A stretch of DNA of 17,577 nucleotides, taken from contig JAGIAB010000023.1 in assembly GCA_017745135.1 (NCBI GenBank), forward strand, positions 1-17,577, read 5' to 3'. This DNA is from Flavisolibacter sp. (GTDB lineage Bacteria > Bacteroidota > Bacteroidia > Chitinophagales > Chitinophagaceae). The notes beneath the pieces are model-generated. The model was given only the letters and a program-made list of their open reading frames with translations, was not told the DNA's origin and ran no database searches. Positions 7,118 to 15,350 of the stretch are shown here, piece after piece. Position numbers and translations under genes: made by a program. Positions within the stretch are counted from its first letter, which is position 1, and each line of letters begins with the position of its first letter.

Positions 7118-10100
7118 ATGGCGAGTTTTCTCTCAAAATTTTTTGGTGGCAGCAAGTCTGAAAAAGACGTAAAAGCCATTCAACCCCTGGTTAAACAAAT
7201 CAATCAGTTTTACGAACAATATCAATCGCTCAGCAACGATGAGCTTCGCAATAAAACAGCAGAGTTTCGTGCCCGCATCAAGGAGCATCTGACCGAAATT
7301 GATGATGCGATTGAGCAAACCAATAAAAAAGCGGAAGAACTTCCATTTGATGACCTTGTTGGCAAAGATGCCGTTTACCAGCAGGTAGATATTCTGAAAA
7401 AAGACCGCGACAAAGCGATTGAAGTTATTTTAAAAGAAATTCTTCCGGAAGCTTTTGCTGTTGTTAAAGAAACAGCAAGACGATTTAAAGAAAATACCGA
7501 ACTGGTTTCAACAGCCACCCAACTCGATAGAGATTTCAGCGTAACTAAAGATTATATCCGCATTGAAGGCGATCAATCCATTTTTAAAAACACATGGACT
7601 GCAGCCGGCGGACAGGTAACCTGGAATATGGTGCATTACGATGTTCAGTTAATTGGTGGCTCTGTCTTACACCAGGGCAAGATTGCGGAAATGGCAACCG
7701 GTGAAGGTAAAACGCTGGTGTCTACCCTTCCCGCCTACCTGAATGCATTGGCTGGTGAAGGCGTTCACATTGTAACCGTAAACGATTATCTGGCACGTCG
7801 TGATAGTGAATGGAACGGCCCCATCTTTGAATGGTTGGGACTTCGGGTTGATTGCATTGACAAACATCAACCCAACAGCGAGCAAAGGCGCAATGCCTAC
7901 CTGGCTGATATCACTTACGGTACCAACAACGAATTTGGCTTCGATTACCTGCGTGATAACATGGTGCACTCACCTGAAGAAATGGTGCAACGCAAACACC
8001 ATTATGCGATGGTGGATGAAGTGGACTCTGTATTAATTGATGATGCAAGAACGCCGTTGATCATTTCGGGTCCTGTACCAAAGGGTGATGACCAGCAATA
8101 TCATATCCTGGTTCCCCGCGTAAAACAATTGGTGGAAGCACAGGAACGCAGCGTTCGCCAGTTTTTGAATGAAGCAAAGAAAAAGTTTGCCGAAGGCGAT
8201 GATGATCCCAAAAGTGGTGGGTTGGATTTGTTCAGGGCTTGGCGTGGTTTACCCAAATACGGACCATTAATTAAGTTTTTAAGCGAGCCTGGTAATAAAG
8301 TGAAATTGCAAAAAGCAGAAAATTATTATTTGCAGGACCAGGAACGCAACATGCATATTGTTGATGAGGATTTGTTGTTCCGCATTGACGAAAAAAATAA
8401 ATCCGTTGACCTTACCGATAAAGGCATTGCAATGATTACAAGAGCAGGAGAAGATCCTGACTTCTTTATTCTTCCTGATATTGGTGTAAGGCTGGAAGAA
8501 ATTGAACAAAGCGACGTTCCTGCAGAAGAAAAAATGCAACGAAAAGAATCGATTGTAAGTGAGTATGCACAAAAGGCAGATCGCATTCACTCGGTTCAAC
8601 AATTGCTGAAAGCGTATACTTTATTCGATAAAGATGTTGAGTATGTGGTGATGGATGGTGCAGTAAAAATTGTAGACGAACAAACAGGTCGTATTCTTGA
8701 TGGCCGCCGTTACAGCGATGGTTTACACCAGGCCATTGAAGCAAAGGAAAACGTAAAGATTGAAGCAGCTACGCAAACCTATGCAACTGTTACGTTGCAG
8801 AATTACTTCCGTATGTATCACAAGCTTGCCGGTATGACCGGTACGGCAGAAACAGAAGCGGCAGAATTGTGGAGCATTTATAAATTGGATGTGGTTACTA
8901 TTCCAACCAACATTCCTGTAATACGTAAAGACAGCCAGGACCTCGTTTATAAAACAAGAAAAGAAAAATTCAGATCGGTCATTGATGAAATCGAAGCGTT
9001 ACGTAATGCAGGCCGTCCCGTACTTGTAGGTACTACTTCGGTTGAAGTGAGTGAATTATTAAGCCGCATGTTGCAGGCGAAGAAGATTCCGCACAATGTA
9101 TTGAACGCAAAACAACATGCCCGTGAAGCACAAATTGTTGCAGAAGCAGGTTTGGCAGGTGCAATAACCATTGCTACCAACATGGCTGGCCGTGGTACGG
9201 ATATTAAACTTGGACCTGGTGTAAAGGAAGCAGGCGGTTTGGCCATCATCGGTACGGAACGCCATGAATCCCGCCGTGTGGACAGGCAGTTGCGTGGTCG
9301 TGCAGGCCGCCAGGGTGATCCCGGTACTTCTCAATTCTATGTTTCTCTCGAGGATGATTTGATGCGTATGTTCGGTAGTGAACGCATAGCCGGATTGATG
9401 GACAAGTTTGGTTACAAGGAAGGTGAAGTGATCCAGCACAGCATGATCACAAAATCCATCGAAAGAGCACAAAGAAAAGTGGAAGAAAACAACTTTGGAA
9501 TTCGTAAACGTTTGCTGGAATATGATGACGTAATGAACATGCAGCGTAACGCAGTTTATGATCGTCGTAACCACGCTTTATTTGGTGAACGGTTAGCATT
9601 GGATATTGATAATGCATTTTCGGTAACGGCTGAAGAATTGGTAAGCAGTTATCGTGAGCAGGAAGACTTTGAGGGGTTCCGCTTGTCCTGCATTGTAACA
9701 TTTGGGTTAGACACAAAAATTGACCAGGAAGAATTTCTGAAGAAAGATTCCAATTCATTAACCGATCAATTGTACAATGAAGCCATTGCAAATTATCAAC
9801 AACACAAAGATCAGGTAAGCAAACAGGCTGTTCCTGTCTTTAAAAATATCCGTCTTACACAAGGTTCGCATATCGAAAACGTAGTAGTGCCTTTCAGTGA
9901 CGGCAGAAAAGGAATTAACGTGCTGGTAAATTTGGATAAAACCGTTCAAACCAATGGACAGGAATTATCCAATGCCATGGAAAGAAACATCACGTTGGCT
10001 ATCATCGACGATGCATGGAAAGAACACCTTCGTGCAATGGACGATCTGAAGCAAAGCGTACAAACTGCTTACCTCGAACAAAAAGATCCGTTGGTAATTT

Positions 10101-10447
10101 ACAAAATGGAAGCCTACAATTTGTTCAAGAGAATGAGCAGCGAAGTCAATCGTGATATTGTTTCTTTTTTATGTCATGCGCAATTACCGGCTCAGGAAGA
10201 ACAAGCTCCTAACCTTCGCGAAGGCCGTCAGCAGAAAACGGACATGAGCAAGATGACAGCGAATAAGGAAGCGGTTGATGCAGCCGGCCAGGATTATGCA
10301 GCCAATGAAAGAGATTATTACGATCCTTCAGGCGATGTGGCTGTGAAGCAGGAGCCTGTAAAGGTTGGACCTAAAATTGGCCGTAATGATCCCTGTCCTT
10401 GTGGAAGCGGAAAAAAGTATAAAAATTGTCATGGGAAGGAAGCCTGA
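7118..10447 (+). CDS. secA: Preprotein translocase ATPase SecA
   Basis: Motor ATPase that drives unfolded preproteins through the SecYEG channel at the inner membrane. The 1109 residues begin with the SecA helix (SFLSKFFGGSKSEKDVKAIQ). NBD1 has Walker A MATGEGKTL (192-200), followed by VTVNDYLARRD, TYGTNNEFGFDYLRDNM and the DEVD box (300-303). Motifs of the second helicase half include VLVGTTSVEVSELLS, ATNMAGRGTDIKLG and QLRGRAGRQGDPG. The C-terminus is the zinc and SecB-binding motif with C1093, C1095, C1104 and H1105 (DPCPCGSGKKYKNCHG). It is longer than the roughly 900-residue E. coli protein, mainly through inserts after the DEVD box (about 340-430), which I recall as common in Bacteroidota. 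ATG 7118 is the only sensible start. Confidence 0.98.
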   Translation: MASFLSKFFGGSKSEKDVKAIQPLVKQINQFYEQYQSLSNDELRNKTAEFRARIKEHLTEIDDAIEQTNKKAEELPFDDLVGKDAVYQQVDILKKDRDKAIEVILKEILPEAFAVVKETARRFKENTELVSTATQLDRDFSVTKDYIRIEGDQSIFKNTWTAAGGQVTWNMVHYDVQLIGGSVLHQGKIAEMATGEGKTLVSTLPAYLNALAGEGVHIVTVNDYLARRDSEWNGPIFEWLGLRVDCIDKHQPNSEQRRNAYLADITYGTNNEFGFDYLRDNMVHSPEEMVQRKHHYAMVDEVDSVLIDDARTPLIISGPVPKGDDQQYHILVPRVKQLVEAQERSVRQFLNEAKKKFAEGDDDPKSGGLDLFRAWRGLPKYGPLIKFLSEPGNKVKLQKAENYYLQDQERNMHIVDEDLLFRIDEKNKSVDLTDKGIAMITRAGEDPDFFILPDIGVRLEEIEQSDVPAEEKMQRKESIVSEYAQKADRIHSVQQLLKAYTLFDKDVEYVVMDGAVKIVDEQTGRILDGRRYSDGLHQAIEAKENVKIEAATQTYATVTLQNYFRMYHKLAGMTGTAETEAAELWSIYKLDVVTIPTNIPVIRKDSQDLVYKTRKEKFRSVIDEIEALRNAGRPVLVGTTSVEVSELLSRMLQAKKIPHNVLNAKQHAREAQIVAEAGLAGAITIATNMAGRGTDIKLGPGVKEAGGLAIIGTERHESRRVDRQLRGRAGRQGDPGTSQFYVSLEDDLMRMFGSERIAGLMDKFGYKEGEVIQHSMITKSIERAQRKVEENNFGIRKRLLEYDDVMNMQRNAVYDRRNHALFGERLALDIDNAFSVTAEELVSSYREQEDFEGFRLSCIVTFGLDTKIDQEEFLKKDSNSLTDQLYNEAIANYQQHKDQVSKQAVPVFKNIRLTQGSHIENVVVPFSDGRKGINVLVNLDKTVQTNGQELSNAMERNITLAIIDDAWKEHLRAMDDLKQSVQTAYLEQKDPLVIYKMEAYNLFKRMSSEVNRDIVSFLCHAQLPAQEEQAPNLREGRQQKTDMSKMTANKEAVDAAGQDYAANERDYYDPSGDVAVKQEPVKVGPKIGRNDPCPCGSGKKYKNCHGKEA

Positions 10448-10466
10448 CAATTTTCTAAAATAAATG

Positions 10467-10492
10467 AAGCCTCCGTTCTGGAGGCTTTTTTT
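10467..10492 (+). terminator. Rho-independent terminator of secA
   Basis: AAGCCTCC (10467-10474), loop GTTCT and GGAGGCTT (10480-10487) form an 8-bp stem that runs into a T tract ending at 10492. It starts 20 bases after the secA stop. It is the clearest intrinsic terminator in the window. Confidence 0.9.
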
Positions 10493-10506
10493 ATGACGTT
10501 TTTACC

Positions 10507-10548
10507 AACTAACAATTTTGTTAGTTACAATCCTGTTAGTTGTAACTA
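10507..10548 (+). promoter_or_regulatory. Mutually exclusive hairpins upstream of the rhomboid gene
   Basis: AACTAAC (10507-10513) can pair with GTTAGTT (10520-10526) or with a second GTTAGTT (10535-10541). TAGTTACAA (10522-10530) can pair with TTGTAACTA (10540-10548), a perfect 9-bp stem. Each fold blocks the other. The array of TTAGTT half-sites could be a protein-binding operator or an RNA switch. It lies after the secA terminator and 63 bases before the rhomboid start. Confidence 0.45.
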
Positions 10549-10610
10549 TACTAATTTATCATTTAGATTTTCACTTTTATTTCTAACCACTTACCAGTAA
10601 ATTAGTAATT

Positions 10611-11432
10611 GTGATCGGACTCAGCCTACTCCTAATCATCGCCAATGTTATTGTTTCATGGAAAGGTTTCAATGACCGCAATTTCTATGAACGATACGAA
10701 TTCAGTGTGGAGAAAATACGGATCTACAAACAATATTACCGTCTCATCACTTCGGGTTTTTTACACGTCAACTGGATGCATCTTATTTTCAACATGATTG
10801 CTTTATATTTTTTTAGTGGTTCTGTTGAATCCTTTTTTGGCCCTGTGCAGTTTTTGCTCATCTATTTTGCCAGCATGATCGGCGGCGATTTGCTTTCGCT
10901 GTTTATTCATCGCTACGACAGTGGTTATAGTTCTGTAGGTGCTTCAGGCGCAGTAGCAGGGATCATTTTTGCAGCGATTGCTGTTTTCCCCGGAATGCGA
11001 ATGTTTTTTGGTATTCCGGCATGGATCTTTGGTCTGGCTTATGTTCTTTACTCAATCTATGGCATCCGTTCAAGAAAAAATAATGTTGGCCACGAGTCGC
11101 ACCTTGCCGGCGCATTGACCGGAATGTTGCTTGGAATTGTTATGTTCCCCGAGTCGTTAGTAGAGAACTATCTTCCCATCCTTCTCATCGGCGTTCCTTC
11201 ACTCGTTTTCATTTTCATCATTGTCACACGGCCGCATGTTCTTTTGGTTGATAACAACTTCTTCAAAACACAAAAGCGTTATTATTCGGTTGACCACAGG
11301 TATAATGCTGATAAGATTGACAAGGAAAAAGAGATTGACCGCATCTTAGATAAGATCAGTAAAAAAGGAATAAAAAGTCTTACACAAAAAGAAAGAGAAA
11401 CCCTGGAACAACACTCTAAAACCACCAGGTAA
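10611..11432 (+). CDS. Rhomboid family intramembrane serine protease
   Basis: Polytopic membrane protease (273 residues) that cuts transmembrane substrates inside the bilayer. The catalytic serine is in GASGAVAG (S112) and the catalytic histidine in GHESHLAGALTG (H164). The conserved HxxxN of the second membrane segment is in HLIFNMIAL (H57, N61). About six hydrophobic segments are visible between residues 1 and 206. The last 60 or so residues form a charged cytosolic tail (DKISKKGIKSLTQKERETL) of a type I recall on Bacteroidota rhomboids (DUF6576-like). The start is GTG at 10611; an in-frame stop at 10584 leaves no better upstream codon. The gene follows secA but is separated from it by a strong terminator, so it should have its own promoter. 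Confidence 0.92.
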   Translation: MIGLSLLLIIANVIVSWKGFNDRNFYERYEFSVEKIRIYKQYYRLITSGFLHVNWMHLIFNMIALYFFSGSVESFFGPVQFLLIYFASMIGGDLLSLFIHRYDSGYSSVGASGAVAGIIFAAIAVFPGMRMFFGIPAWIFGLAYVLYSIYGIRSRKNNVGHESHLAGALTGMLLGIVMFPESLVENYLPILLIGVPSLVFIFIIVTRPHVLLVDNNFFKTQKRYYSVDHRYNADKIDKEKEIDRILDKISKKGIKSLTQKERETLEQHSKTTR

Positions 11433-11474
11433 TTAAACCGAAGCAATGGTGTTCACGGCTATACAAAACATCCA

Positions 11475-11519
11475 GGCTTATTGAATGGACCACAACATTC
11501 AATAATTACGAAATAAGCC
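11475..11519. terminator. Hairpin between convergent rhomboid and slipin genes
   Basis: TTATTGAATG (11478-11487) pairs perfectly with CATTCAATAA (11496-11505) over an 8-base loop. An alternative outer pairing is GGCTTAT (11475-11481) with ATAAGCC (11513-11519). Its place between two convergent genes suggests a bidirectional terminator, although there is no long T tract. Confidence 0.5.
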
Positions 11520-11536
11520 ATGTAGTTAGATCAGCT

Positions 11537-12307
11537 TCACCCTGTAATTTCTTTTCCATCCGTTTTCAAAAACGGTTTTAGCAAATCAATGGGCACAGGG
11601 AAAATAGTAGTTGAATTTTTTTCGGTGGCAATCTCTCTTAAGGTTTGTAAATATCGAAGCGTTAATGCGCTTGGCTGATCGCTTAAAATTCTTGCGGCAT
11701 CCGATAATCGTTGCGATGCCTGGTACTCGCCTTCCGCTGCTATTACTTTAGAACGCCGTTCCCTTTCTGCCTCTGCCTGTTTGGCCATTGCTCTCTGCAT
11801 TTCCTGTGGAAGATCGATTTGTTTTACCTCTACATTTGTAACTTTCACACCCCAGGGCTCGGTATTCGCATCAATGATCTGCTGCAATTTGTGATTGATC
11901 TTTTCACGTTGTGAAAGCAGGTCATCCAATTCGGATTGACCTAAAACACTTCTCAACGTGGTTTGAGAAATTTGTGAAGTGGCGGCCAGAAAATTTTCAA
12001 CCTGTACAATCGCATTCCGTGGATCGATGACACGGAAATAAACAACGGCATTTACTTTAATAGATACATTATCCTGGGTGATCACATCCTGCGGAGGAAC
12101 ATCCAGCACCACTGTCCGCAAACTAACTCTCACCATCTTATCGATTATGGGAATAAGGAAAATCAATCCCGGCCCTTTTGCCGCAATTAAACGGCCAAGA
12201 CGAAAAACGACGCCTCTTTCATACTCTCTTAAAATTTTGATCGCATTCGATAAGATGATCAGGAAAAGAAAAACAATAACGAGGGTTATAACCGGAATTT
12301 GTTGCAT
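11537..12307 (-). CDS. Slipin, SPFH/band 7 (stomatin-like) membrane protein
   Basis: Membrane-anchored oligomeric scaffold protein (256 residues). An N-terminal hydrophobic anchor (about 5-27) is followed by the stomatin signature: LREYERGVVFRLGRL (26-40), GPGLIFLIPIID (45-56) and LDVPPQDVITQDNVSIKVNAVVY (68-90). The end of the SPFH domain is the helical region EMQRAMAKQAEAERERRSKVIAAEGE (169-193). Closest by pattern to bacterial slipins of the kind encoded beside NfeD. It starts 61 bases after the nfeD stop on the same strand, so the two are very likely one operon. The expected role is to organise membrane domains and to serve as partner or substrate of the NfeD protease, known from archaeal stomatin and NfeD homologues; this is inferred here. 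Confidence 0.93.
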   Translation of the reverse strand: MQQIPVITLVIVFLFLIILSNAIKILREYERGVVFRLGRLIAAKGPGLIFLIPIIDKMVRVSLRTVVLDVPPQDVITQDNVSIKVNAVVYFRVIDPRNAIVQVENFLAATSQISQTTLRSVLGQSELDDLLSQREKINHKLQQIIDANTEPWGVKVTNVEVKQIDLPQEMQRAMAKQAEAERERRSKVIAAEGEYQASQRLSDAARILSDQPSALTLRYLQTLREIATEKNSTTIFPVPIDLLKPFLKTDGKEITG

Positions 12308-12361
12308 AAGCGTTTATTTAAGTTGCCATGATTGCAATATTGTGATTGATGTAAACTTTTT

Positions 12362-12397
12362 GAACTTCTTAAACCTCTTGAACTTCCTGAACCCTTT
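12362..12397. repeat. Four 9-bp tandem repeats across the nfeD stop codon
   Basis: Units GAACTTCTT, AAACCTCTT, GAACTTCCT and GAACCCTTT lie head to tail on the plus strand. The nfeD stop (complement of 12369-12371) is inside the array, and the units encode the C-terminal VQEVQEV of NfeD. A change in unit number would alter the C-terminus in steps of three residues without a frameshift. Confidence 0.5.
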
Positions 12398-13670
12398 CTA
12401 CAAACAACTTAAAGCCTTTCATATTTTTTACTTTTATTTTTTCTCCTTTTTGAATGATCCCACTTATCGATTCTGCCTGCCAGAGTTCTCCATTCAGGAG
12501 TATCATTCCCAAAGGATTCAATTCTTCCTTCGCTTCTCCCGTTTCACCCATCATTGATTCGACACCGGTAACGGGCTTCAATCGTTGTGCTCTTAGTCCC
12601 ATCCCTATAACAAACAAAAAGAAAAGTGTAGTTATAATCACAGACGAAATGATGACTGTCCATGATATCTGGCCGGCTGGCCCTGCTCCTCTTTGTATCA
12701 GCATCATTGATCCAAGCAGCAGTGAAACGATGCCGCCTATGGCCAGCACACCGTGACTTACAATTTTTATTTCCAGTATAAAAAGTAACAATGCAAATAC
12801 TATCAATGCCAATCCCGCATAGTTAACAGGCAAAGTGTTCAATGAGTAAAAGGCAAACACAAGGCAAATAACTCCAACAATTCCAGGAAGAATAGAACCA
12901 GGATTGAACAATTCAAACATCACCCCGTAAAATCCCAACATTAAAAGAATGTAAGCGATATTAGGATCGCTTACGATGTTGAGCAGCTTTTCAATAAAAC
13001 TCATTTCATATTCCAGCACCTTTACGTCTTTTGTGTGCAGCGTAATGTTACCGCCATTGAGTTGCACGATCCGTCCATCCAACTGCTGCAATAATTCATT
13101 ATCATCATTAGCAATCATATCAATGACCTTTTGTTGCAAGGCAACGGAAGCGCTTACTGAAACACTGTTTCTTACTGCATTCTCCGCCCAGTCAGCATTG
13201 CGGTTTCTTTTCTCTGCAATGGTGCGGATAAAAGCCACCGCATCATTCGTTACTTTTTCACTCATGATTGTATCCAATCCGCTTTGCATACCTACAGGAT
13301 GCGCCGCTCCTATATTTGTCCCCTGTGTCATGGCTGCAACATGTGCCGCAAGAGTAATAAACACCCCTGCAGAGCCGGCTTGTGCGCCGGGCGGTGACAC
13401 ATAAACAACAACAGGCACAGGCGATTCAATAATATCACCAACAATCGTTCGTGTTGACTTTAACAATCCACCGGGAGTATTCAAATGAATGATCAGGCAT
13501 TGTGCATTTTCTTTCTTTGCTTTTTCAATGGAACTATGGATAAAGGCAGCAACGGCAGGATTGATCGTGGCATCAATATGGATTGACACAACTGTCTGGG
13601 CCATTAAAACTACTGGTAACAAAAGCGAAAGAAAATTCGCCAGCAAGTACTTTGAAAAGGTTGCCTTCAT
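12369..13670 (-). CDS. NfeD family membrane serine protease (ClpP-class)
   Basis: Long-form NfeD: a periplasmic ClpP-like protease domain, membrane segments and a C-terminal OB-fold domain. Counting from ATG 13670 (433 residues), a signal sequence ends near MAQT (about 25). The protease part shows IHLNTPGGLL (61-70) and the catalytic serine in GAQAGSAG (S100). A lysine in SEKVTNDAVAF (K139) matches the Ser-Lys dyad known from archaeal PH1510. About four to five hydrophobic segments follow (roughly 225-365), then the NfeD OB domain with MGETGEAKEELNPLG and LNGELWQAES. The frame is open to GTG 13679 (three more residues), but ATG 13670 gives a better signal peptide. It precedes the slipin gene in a probable two-gene operon and is divergent from the CHY-finger gene. 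Confidence 0.92.
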   Translation of the reverse strand: MKATFSKYLLANFLSLLLPVVLMAQTVVSIHIDATINPAVAAFIHSSIEKAKKENAQCLIIHLNTPGGLLKSTRTIVGDIIESPVPVVVYVSPPGAQAGSAGVFITLAAHVAAMTQGTNIGAAHPVGMQSGLDTIMSEKVTNDAVAFIRTIAEKRNRNADWAENAVRNSVSVSASVALQQKVIDMIANDDNELLQQLDGRIVQLNGGNITLHTKDVKVLEYEMSFIEKLLNIVSDPNIAYILLMLGFYGVMFELFNPGSILPGIVGVICLVFAFYSLNTLPVNYAGLALIVFALLLFILEIKIVSHGVLAIGGIVSLLLGSMMLIQRGAGPAGQISWTVIISSVIITTLFFLFVIGMGLRAQRLKPVTGVESMMGETGEAKEELNPLGMILLNGELWQAESISGIIQKGEKIKVKNMKGFKLFVERVQEVQEV

Positions 13671-13757
13671 ATACAGCACCTTAAACCTTGCATGTAATTT
13701 AAAACAATCTCTCCAAAAAGAAGACGATTGAAGAATTGACTGGAATAAATATTTTGA

Positions 13758-14165
13758 ATGACTAATTTTATTTCTGAACCAGATGAAAATTCATATCACA
13801 ACATTGGCTACGACCATGCACCAGATGTACAAAAACTTTCAGAGCTGATGATGAAGGTAAAAGGAAAAACAATTGACGATCAAACAAGGTGTGAGCACTG
13901 GCATTCGCCACTGGATATCATTGCTATCAAATTCAAATGTTGCAATGAATATTATCCATGTTATGAATGCCATGAAGAAACCGTTAACCACAAACCGGAA
14001 GTTTGGAAAAAGGAAGAATGGGACACCAAAGCGATCTTATGTGGTGTTTGCAAAAAAGAACTAACCATTCACCAATATTTTAATTCCAACAACCATTGTC
14101 CCAATTGTGGGGCTGCATTCAATCCAAAATGCAGCAGGCATTATCATCTGTATTTTGAAAAATAA
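13758..14165 (+). CDS. CHY-type zinc finger protein
   Basis: Small cytosolic protein (135 residues), rich in Cys and His, of the zf-CHY type. The signature runs from RCEHWHSPLDIIAIKFKCC through YYPCYECHEE (44-74). It gives likely ligands C45, H47, C61, C62, C68, C71 and H72, then H78, and a second half with CGVC (95-98), H105, CPNCG (114-118) and C125. The pattern fits several bound zinc ions. Family members include the yeast mitochondrial protein Hot13 and the CHY part of the RCHY1 ubiquitin ligase. The role of stand-alone bacterial forms is not established. There is no signal peptide or membrane segment. TATTTTG lies just before the ATG, with a TTG 19 bases further upstream, a possible nearly leaderless promoter with a one-base deviation. 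A hairpin follows its stop. Confidence 0.85.
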   Translation: MTNFISEPDENSYHNIGYDHAPDVQKLSELMMKVKGKTIDDQTRCEHWHSPLDIIAIKFKCCNEYYPCYECHEETVNHKPEVWKKEEWDTKAILCGVCKKELTIHQYFNSNNHCPNCGAAFNPKCSRHYHLYFEK

Positions 14166-14169
14166 AATT

Positions 14170-14210
14170 GCCGGGAAGACAGGAGGACGAAAAGGTAATT
14201 TTCTTCCAGC
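14170..14210 (+). repeat. Imperfect hairpin after the CHY-finger stop (family shared with 17247-17299)
   Basis: GCCGGGAAGA (14170-14179) pairs with TCTTCCAGC (14202-14210), with one mismatch and one bulge. It begins 4 bases after the stop codon. The left half matches the left half of the hairpin at 17247-17299 at about 20 of 25 positions, so both probably belong to one dispersed family. It may also act as a weak terminator. Confidence 0.5.
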
Positions 14211-14310
14211 CTTACCCCCTACCTGGCCATATTAACTTTCCTCTGTGGCAAACCTTCTCTCTCCCACTTAACCTTAACTGAAATTGTCAAGAAAAGCCTG
14301 CAAATAAGTT

Positions 14311-14318
14311 TAATTTTG
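14311..14318 (+). promoter_or_regulatory. Putative -7 element for deoC
   Basis: TAATTTTG matches TAnnTTTG and lies 18 bases before the deoC ATG, so the transcript would have a very short leader. No -33 element at the usual spacing is seen. Confidence 0.4.
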
Positions 14319-14336
14319 ATGCCCGAATGATCATTT

Positions 14337-15257
14337 ATGAGTGTTGTAAAAGAAAGAATTGTCATCCCTGATTTTCGCCTTTCTCCAAGAGTGGACCAGG
14401 TAGGACAGGAAGAAAGAGCTTCCCGGTTTACCAAACGCAGTATCAAAAAAGAAACAAAGGTTGCAGGATTGAAGCTTACCTTAAGTATGATCGACCTTAC
14501 CACTTTGGAAGGAAAAGACACCGATGGTAAAGTAAAACAGCTTTGTTACAAGGCAAGACATCTGCACGATGCCTACGAAGGCTTGCCTACTGTTGCAGCA
14601 GTTTGTGTGTATCCTTCAATGGTAAAAGTGGCAAAGCAGGCAGTTGGCGACTCCGGAATTAAGATCGCCTCTGTGGCTACAGCCTTTCCAAGTGGGCAAG
14701 CCCCCACGGAAGTAAAAATCGAAGACACCAGATTTGCTGTGGACAACGGCGCAGATGAAGTGGACATGGTGATCTCAAGAGGAAAATTTTTAGCAGGTGA
14801 ATACAATTTTGTTTTTGATGAAATAGCAGCTATCAAAGAAGCCTGTGGTGCTGCAAGATTGAAAGTAATTTTAGAAACCGGTGAATTGGTAACCCTGGAT
14901 AAAGTGCGAAGAGCCAGTGATATTGCCATGTATGCAGGTGCAGATTTTATTAAAACTTCTACAGGTAAAATTCAACCGGCCGCAACCATGCCTGTGACTC
15001 TTACGATGTTGGAAGCCATTCGTGATTTTTATTACAACACCGGCAAGATGATCGGAATGAAACCCGCTGGTGGCATATCAAAAGCAAAACTGGCTTTGCA
15101 TTATCTCGTGATGCTAAATGAAACATTAGGAGAAGCATGGATGACGAATCAATGGTTTCGTTTCGGCGCCAGCAGTTTAACAAATGATGTGTTGATGCAA
15201 TTAATGAAAGAGAAAACAGGATTGTATCAAAGTGCGGATTATTTCGCGATTGACTAG
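14337..15257 (+). CDS. deoC: Deoxyribose-phosphate aldolase
   Basis: Class I aldolase that splits 2-deoxy-D-ribose 5-phosphate into acetaldehyde and glyceraldehyde 3-phosphate, used to break down deoxynucleosides. The 306 residues form a TIM barrel. The Schiff-base lysine is in DFIKTSTGK (K206), the second active-site lysine in GMKPAGGI (K242) and the active-site aspartate in GADEVDMV (D143). KVILETGEL (176-184) and FRFGASSL (274-281) complete the signature. About 40 residues before VAGLKLTLSMIDLTTL (42-57) form a basic extension absent from the E. coli enzyme (about 260 residues). The two aldehyde dehydrogenase genes downstream fit oxidation of the acetaldehyde. A REP-like repeat starts 2 bases after the stop. 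Confidence 0.95.
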   Translation: MSVVKERIVIPDFRLSPRVDQVGQEERASRFTKRSIKKETKVAGLKLTLSMIDLTTLEGKDTDGKVKQLCYKARHLHDAYEGLPTVAAVCVYPSMVKVAKQAVGDSGIKIASVATAFPSGQAPTEVKIEDTRFAVDNGADEVDMVISRGKFLAGEYNFVFDEIAAIKEACGAARLKVILETGELVTLDKVRRASDIAMYAGADFIKTSTGKIQPAATMPVTLTMLEAIRDFYYNTGKMIGMKPAGGISKAKLALHYLVMLNETLGEAWMTNQWFRFGASSLTNDVLMQLMKEKTGLYQSADYFAID

Positions 15258-15259
15258 GT

Positions 15260-15327
15260 CCCCTGTCCCCCTAAAGGGGAGACTTAGGTTGGAGAAACTT
15301 TATCGAACACAAACAGTTCTTTAAAAT
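15260..15327 (+). repeat. Single copy of the REP-like repeat after the deoC stop
   Basis: CCCCTGTCCCCCTAAAGGGG followed by AGACTTAG repeats the left unit at 4436-4464 over 28 identical bases. The sequence beyond (GAGAAACTTT, then CAGTTCTTTA at about 15314-15323) matches the flank of the inverted unit near 4551-4586. The conserved element is therefore at least 60 bases, longer than the palindrome alone. It begins 2 bases after the deoC TAG. Confidence 0.75.
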
Positions 15328-15350
15328 AATAGTGATAATCCTGTAGCCAG

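Noticed and set aside
7008..7179. Small minus-strand gene between the lipoprotein and secA
   Set aside because: The open frame overlaps the secA start on the other strand and its translation is not protein-like.
8947..9249. 100-residue minus-strand open frame inside secA
   Set aside because: The Ala/Pro/Ser-rich translation is explained by the codon use of the opposite strand.
9059..9574. 171-residue minus-strand open frame inside secA
   Set aside because: It is antisense to conserved SecA motifs, and the translation has no protein-family features.
12078..12557. 159-residue plus-strand open frame across the slipin-nfeD junction
   Set aside because: It overlaps two well-supported genes on the other strand; its NFLN repeats come from the 9-bp tandem repeat.
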